Part shown: positions 5,605 through 8,348 of the stretch, piece by piece
Position numbering within the stretch: position 1 is the first letter of the stretch
How the letters are laid out: each line of letters opens with the position of its first letter
Origin: Modestobacter sp.
GTDB taxonomy: Bacteria > Actinomycetota > Actinomycetes > Mycobacteriales > Geodermatophilaceae
Length of the DNA: 8,348 nucleotides
NCBI GenBank assembly: GCA_025965635.1
Contig: JAOPWO010000042.1
Coordinates: 1-8,348, forward strand
Direction: 5' to 3'
Notes under the pieces: model-generated
Databases searched by the model: none
What the model was told of the DNA's origin: nothing
The model's input: the letters and a program-made list of their open reading frames with translations, nothing else
Translations under genes and position numbers: made by a program

Positions 5605-6853
5605 CTTTCGCCCTCACGCACGACTACGCCTGGCAGGTCATCTCGCATTCGTGTGGCGGCGAAGCGCGACCCTCGCCTCGAACGCCGGGTTGCTCCTGAC
5701 GGGCGTCGTGAGCAGCGTGGTCATCTCCAGGCTCCTAGGACCGGAGGGCCGCGGCGCCTACGTCGAGTGGCAGGCCTGGGCTGCCGCGATCGGGATCATC
5801 GCCGCAGCTGGGCTGCCACAGGTCGTCGTCCTGGACGACTGGAACCCGACCCGGCACCGGCTGGGTGATCTGGTGCCCCCGCTGGCGGTCACCGCGCTCT
5901 GCGGGGGGGTGCTGACCGTGGTCGCCGGGGTGTGGCTGCTGGGTGCGGAGATGAGCTTGGTGGGGATGGTCCTCGTGACGTGGGCTACGCAGGCCGGTGC
6001 AGTAGCCACCGGCGAGGCGCAGCGCGGGGGGCGGATGACCGGGGAGTTCAACCTGGTTCGGATGCTTCCGCAGGTCGCCGCGCTGGCGGCCATCACGGCT
6101 CTGGCTCTCGTGGGGAACCGCTCGGCCGCACATTGGTTGTCGGCCATCGCCGGGGCTCAGGCAGTCGTCCTGGTGATGTCCCTGATCTGGGTGACCAGGC
6201 CGTTGCGGGTGCGCCCGTCGAGTCGCTCCTCGCTGCGCAGAACGTTCGCCGCTTCCGCGCGCCTCGGCCCCGGGAACTGGGTGACGTTGGTCCAATACCG
6301 AGCCGATCTATTGATCGTGGCCCTGATGTTCCCGCCGGTCCAGGTCGGTTACTACGCCGTGGGTGTGGCGGCCCAGACCGCTGTCGCCGCCGCGGGGCAG
6401 ACGGGCGGCCAGTACTGGTTCGCGCGGTCGCACGCCGGCGACCCGGCAAACCCGCCGTCGCTACGGAAGGAGCTGGTCCAGACGGCGGCACTGGCCTGTG
6501 CTGTCGCCGTCGTCATAGCCGTATCGGCACCGTGGTGGATCCCGGGGCTCTACGGGCCTGACTTCGAGCCGGCACTGCCCCTCGTGGTCGGCCTGTGCGT
6601 GCTCGCCGTTGTCCAGTCACTGGACTACCTATTGGCCCATGAGGCCCTGCTGATCGGAGCGGGGTCTCGCGTGGCGCTATATCGGTTGCCCGCTCTCATG
6701 CTGGTGCTCATCGGCTTCTCGTTCGTGTACTCCTTGGATCTCGAACCTCTATGGGTGGTCGCCTGCTCGGCGCTCGGCTACTCGGTCTCCGGTGGCGTTC
6801 TCGCACGCGTGGCCAGCAGGCGCCGTGTGGCTGACCGCTCACATCTTGAGTGA
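5597..6853 (+). CDS. wzx: Wzx-type lipid-linked oligosaccharide flippase (MOP/MVF superfamily)
   Basis: This membrane transporter would flip the undecaprenyl-pyrophosphate-linked repeat unit to the outer face of the membrane for polymerisation. The 418-residue product is hydrophobic throughout, with roughly 11-12 predicted membrane segments, close to the usual Wzx size. After a basic N-terminus it has the family signature SRLLGPEGRGAY (44-55). Other typical elements are the mid-protein NWVTLVQYRADLLIV (227-241) followed by VGYYAV (250-255), and PGLYGPDFEPALPLV (316-330). GTG 5597 overlaps the preceding stop by eight bases; no clear Shine-Dalgarno precedes it, so it probably depends on coupling to the methyltransferase. 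A run of seven G occurs at 5903-5909 within the gene. Its 3' end overlaps the convergent polymerase gene by 15 bp. Assignment to the polysaccharide flippase family is firm. Substrate specificity is inferred from context only. Confidence 0.9.
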   Translation: MTDFRPHARLRLAGHLAFVWRRSATLASNAGLLLTGVVSSVVISRLLGPEGRGAYVEWQAWAAAIGIIAAAGLPQVVVLDDWNPTRHRLGDLVPPLAVTALCGGVLTVVAGVWLLGAEMSLVGMVLVTWATQAGAVATGEAQRGGRMTGEFNLVRMLPQVAALAAITALALVGNRSAAHWLSAIAGAQAVVLVMSLIWVTRPLRVRPSSRSSLRRTFAASARLGPGNWVTLVQYRADLLIVALMFPPVQVGYYAVGVAAQTAVAAAGQTGGQYWFARSHAGDPANPPSLRKELVQTAALACAVAVVIAVSAPWWIPGLYGPDFEPALPLVVGLCVLAVVQSLDYLLAHEALLIGAGSRVALYRLPALMLVLIGFSFVYSLDLEPLWVVACSALGYSVSGGVLARVASRRRVADRSHLE

Positions 6854-8335
6854 ATGGTTGGACTGCGAACGGGAACGGCTCGACCGCTTCGCAACCGCGT
6901 CGCACGCCAGCCAGATGCAGATCACCACCAAGAAGTCCCGAAGCGCGTTCGCGCCGATGATGACCACCGGCGACTCCTGCCCCACCACCCTGTAGGCCAG
7001 AACGGCTGTCGTAACAAGAGCGCCCGTCGTCGCTCGTTGCCGCACGCGCCCCTCCAGCCGGCACAGCACGAGTCCCAGGAGCAGCCCGGCGAGCGGAAGA
7101 CCCCACCCCAGATTGAGCGCGGTGTCGCCTACTGTGGTGATGGTCGAGCTTGTCTTCCCCGAAGTCGATCCATAGAAGATCGCTGCTACACGCTGGCCGT
7201 AGTCGCCCTCCGGCTTGTCCGGCCAGAGTGCTCGAGGAATGGCGACGACTACTTGGTTGGACAATGCTACGGCGTCCAGTGCGGCATCATTTCCTCGAAA
7301 CCTCAAGCCGGTGTCGAGGTAGGAGCTGAGGTCCAGGCGGCGAGCGACAGTTTCCACGACCGTGTCAGTCTCCACGAGCTGAGTGCCGCTGGACGATAAT
7401 CCTGCGGCTTCCGCCGCTTCACTCTTCACCACGGCCGCGAGAGTGAACATCGTGGCGACGAGAACGAGGGTCGACAAGCCCACGAGTGCCATACGTCGGC
7501 GTCGCCGCCACGGGGAGTCGGCCGGGACGACAATCAAGCTACCGACGAGCACGGCGAGCATGAAGACCACAGAAGCGCCGCGAAGGCCAGATGCTGTGAG
7601 GATGCCTGCCTGGAGCACGGTCAGGCCGATGGCCAGGCGCTCGTGTCGGCGGGTGACCAGACAGGCGAAGAGAAGCGTAAGCGTAAGCACCGGCGCGGCC
7701 GCTGACAGGATGCCCAGTAGCCCAGTCGGGTTCAGGCGTCCGAGGTTGATCTGGGCTGAGTAGCCCGACTGCTGGGTCAGTACAAGATAAGCCTGGATGA
7801 ACTGCAGGGCTCCGACGACCGTCACGTGCGGCCAGGTCGGATGTGAACCCTCTTGTCGCGCCGCGTGATGCCGTACCGGGAGGGCGGCGCTCATCAATGC
7901 CCCGGCCGCGATAGCGAGGGACCACGACAAGACCGTCGACACGGCCAAGTCCGTCGCCGTTCCGTCCATCAGCCACGAGGTCACCCCAAAGTAGGCTGTG
8001 ACCTGCGCCAGGTAGCAGGCAGCCAACACTGAAGTCTGCCAGGCTAAGATCGCGAGGGCCGCCGGCACGAGCATGAGGAGCGTCCCGCGGAATCCGCCCC
8101 ACGTTGCAATGAGGAGGGGCGCCCACATGGCTACGCCCAAGCAGAGCGCCCACGCCGCCGCAGTGCCCCTCCGGAGCCGGGGAGCTACCGCGCCCTCAGG
8201 TGTGGCCGCTGTAGTGCGCGTAGCAATCTCGAGCACTCGGTTTACTCCGTCCGGAACCGACAAGGCAGAATGCTCGCCGCACGCCGAGGCTGGCCGCAAA
8301 GGGGACAGGAGGGACATGAGGAGCACCGCCATCAT
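6839..8335 (-). CDS. wzy: Wzy-type polysaccharide polymerase (O-antigen/repeat-unit polymerase), convergent with the flippase
   Basis: This membrane protein would join flipped repeat units into a chain outside the membrane. The 498-residue product has about 11-12 hydrophobic segments (from about 60-78 through 456-477). A large hydrophilic loop at about 303-408 contains IPRALWPDKP (366-375), a signature seen in many Wzy-like proteins. Sequence identity among Wzy proteins is low, so topology, this loop and linkage to a flippase carry the assignment; an O-antigen ligase-like role is the alternative. An in-frame TAG (8344-8342) limits the ORF to ATG 8335. Codon-position GC over the first 33 codons looks coding, but GTG 8236 (Val34) has a better Shine-Dalgarno (GGAG, 8248-8245, eight-base spacer), so a 465-residue form is a serious option. 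Leu97 and Leu313 are TTA codons. It is the only minus-strand gene here, so it has its own promoter or belongs to an operon beyond the right edge. Confidence 0.85.
   Translation of the reverse strand: MMAVLLMSLLSPLRPASACGEHSALSVPDGVNRVLEIATRTTAATPEGAVAPRLRRGTAAAWALCLGVAMWAPLLIATWGGFRGTLLMLVPAALAILAWQTSVLAACYLAQVTAYFGVTSWLMDGTATDLAVSTVLSWSLAIAAGALMSAALPVRHHAARQEGSHPTWPHVTVVGALQFIQAYLVLTQQSGYSAQINLGRLNPTGLLGILSAAAPVLTLTLLFACLVTRRHERLAIGLTVLQAGILTASGLRGASVVFMLAVLVGSLIVVPADSPWRRRRRMALVGLSTLVLVATMFTLAAVVKSEAAEAAGLSSSGTQLVETDTVVETVARRLDLSSYLDTGLRFRGNDAALDAVALSNQVVVAIPRALWPDKPEGDYGQRVAAIFYGSTSGKTSSTITTVGDTALNLGWGLPLAGLLLGLVLCRLEGRVRQRATTGALVTTAVLAYRVVGQESPVVIIGANALRDFLVVICIWLACDAVAKRSSRSRSQSNHSLKM
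6864..6893 (+). terminator. Weak candidate hairpin just past the flippase stop
   Basis: TGCGAA (6864-6869) pairs with TTCGCA (6888-6893), continued by CGG/CCG (6870-6872 with 6884-6886) across a one-base bulge, leaving an 11-base loop. It lies ten bases after the flippase stop, where a terminator for the plus-strand operon would be useful. There is no T-run, and the sequence is also coding for the basic C-terminus of the convergent polymerase, so it may be chance. Confidence 0.2.
8245..8248 (-). promoter_or_regulatory. Candidate ribosome binding site for an internal GTG start of the polymerase
   Basis: Reading the minus strand, GGAG is followed by eight bases and GTG (8236-8234), in frame with the polymerase. 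ATG 8335 has only a weak GTGG-like match upstream. If used, this site removes the first 33 residues, none of which belong to the first clear membrane helix. Confidence 0.4.
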
Positions 8336-8348
8336 AGTCCACTACGGC

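Noticed and set aside
5903..5909. Run of seven G in the flippase gene (also runs of six G at 4421-4426 and 6026-6031) as possible phase-variation tracts
   Set aside because: Runs of six or seven G are expected by chance in DNA this GC-rich and are shorter than typical slippage tracts; all frames are intact.
5735..6295. Minus-strand open frame of 186 codons opposite the flippase
   Set aside because: Pro/His/Gln/Arg-rich composition without domains marks it as a shadow of the flippase gene.
7675..7686. Tandem GCGTAA hexamer (two copies) in the polymerase gene
   Set aside because: It encodes alternating Thr-Leu within a membrane segment; two copies are too few to suggest a functional repeat.
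7539..8153. Minus-strand open frame of 204 codons in another frame within the polymerase gene
   Set aside because: Its product is Arg/Gly/Pro-rich with no membrane segments or motifs, as expected of an out-of-frame shadow; the polymerase frame has clear topology.

Overview
The window is an 8.3 kb piece of a surface-polysaccharide (capsule, exopolysaccharide or teichuronic/O-antigen-like) biosynthesis locus from a high-GC Gram-positive bacterium, almost certainly an actinomycete. The basis is the strongly GC-rich third codon positions, frequent GTG/TTG starts, very tight gene packing, and protein families typical of actinobacterial glycan clusters. No rRNA, tRNA, CRISPR, IS element or phage gene was seen. 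The species cannot be named from this window.

Layout. Plus strand, 1-6853: (1) the 3' part of a membrane-type UDP-HexNAc 4,6-dehydratase of the WbpM/PglF/CapD group, cut by the window edge; (2) a WecA/WbpL-type polyprenyl-phosphate sugar-1-phosphate transferase with a TTG start; (3) a short ORF of 37 codons that overlaps the genes on both sides by ATGA; (4) a soluble CapE-type UDP-GlcNAc 4,6-dehydratase; (5) and (6) two adjacent class I SAM methyltransferases, each with an N-terminal CxxC...CxxC zinc-ribbon-like segment; (7) a Wzx-type flippase. Minus strand, 8335-6839: (8) a multi-membrane Wzy-type polymerase, convergent with the flippase and overlapping its 3' end by 15 bp.

How the genes fit together. 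The two dehydratases would make UDP-4-keto-6-deoxy-HexNAc intermediates (routes to QuiNAc, D-FucNAc or L-FucNAc type sugars). The WbpL-like transferase would load the first sugar phosphate onto undecaprenyl phosphate at the inner membrane. The methyltransferases may modify the glycan or a sugar nucleotide. Wzx would flip the finished lipid-linked unit and Wzy would polymerise it outside. This is the classical Wzx/Wzy-dependent scheme. The glycosyltransferases that extend the repeat unit, and the reductases/epimerases that would finish the 6-deoxy sugar, are not in the window and presumably lie beyond an edge.

Noncoding space is minimal: 52 bp between genes 1 and 2 and about 100 bp (holding the mini-ORF) between genes 2 and 4. 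Downstream genes overlap by 4 or 8 bases, which points to one translationally coupled operon. I see no wholly new system. The oddities worth checking are the ATGA-to-ATGA mini-ORF, the Leu in place of catalytic Tyr/Met in the WbpM-like enzyme, the twin zinc-ribbon methyltransferases, and the tail-to-tail wzx/wzy overlap.
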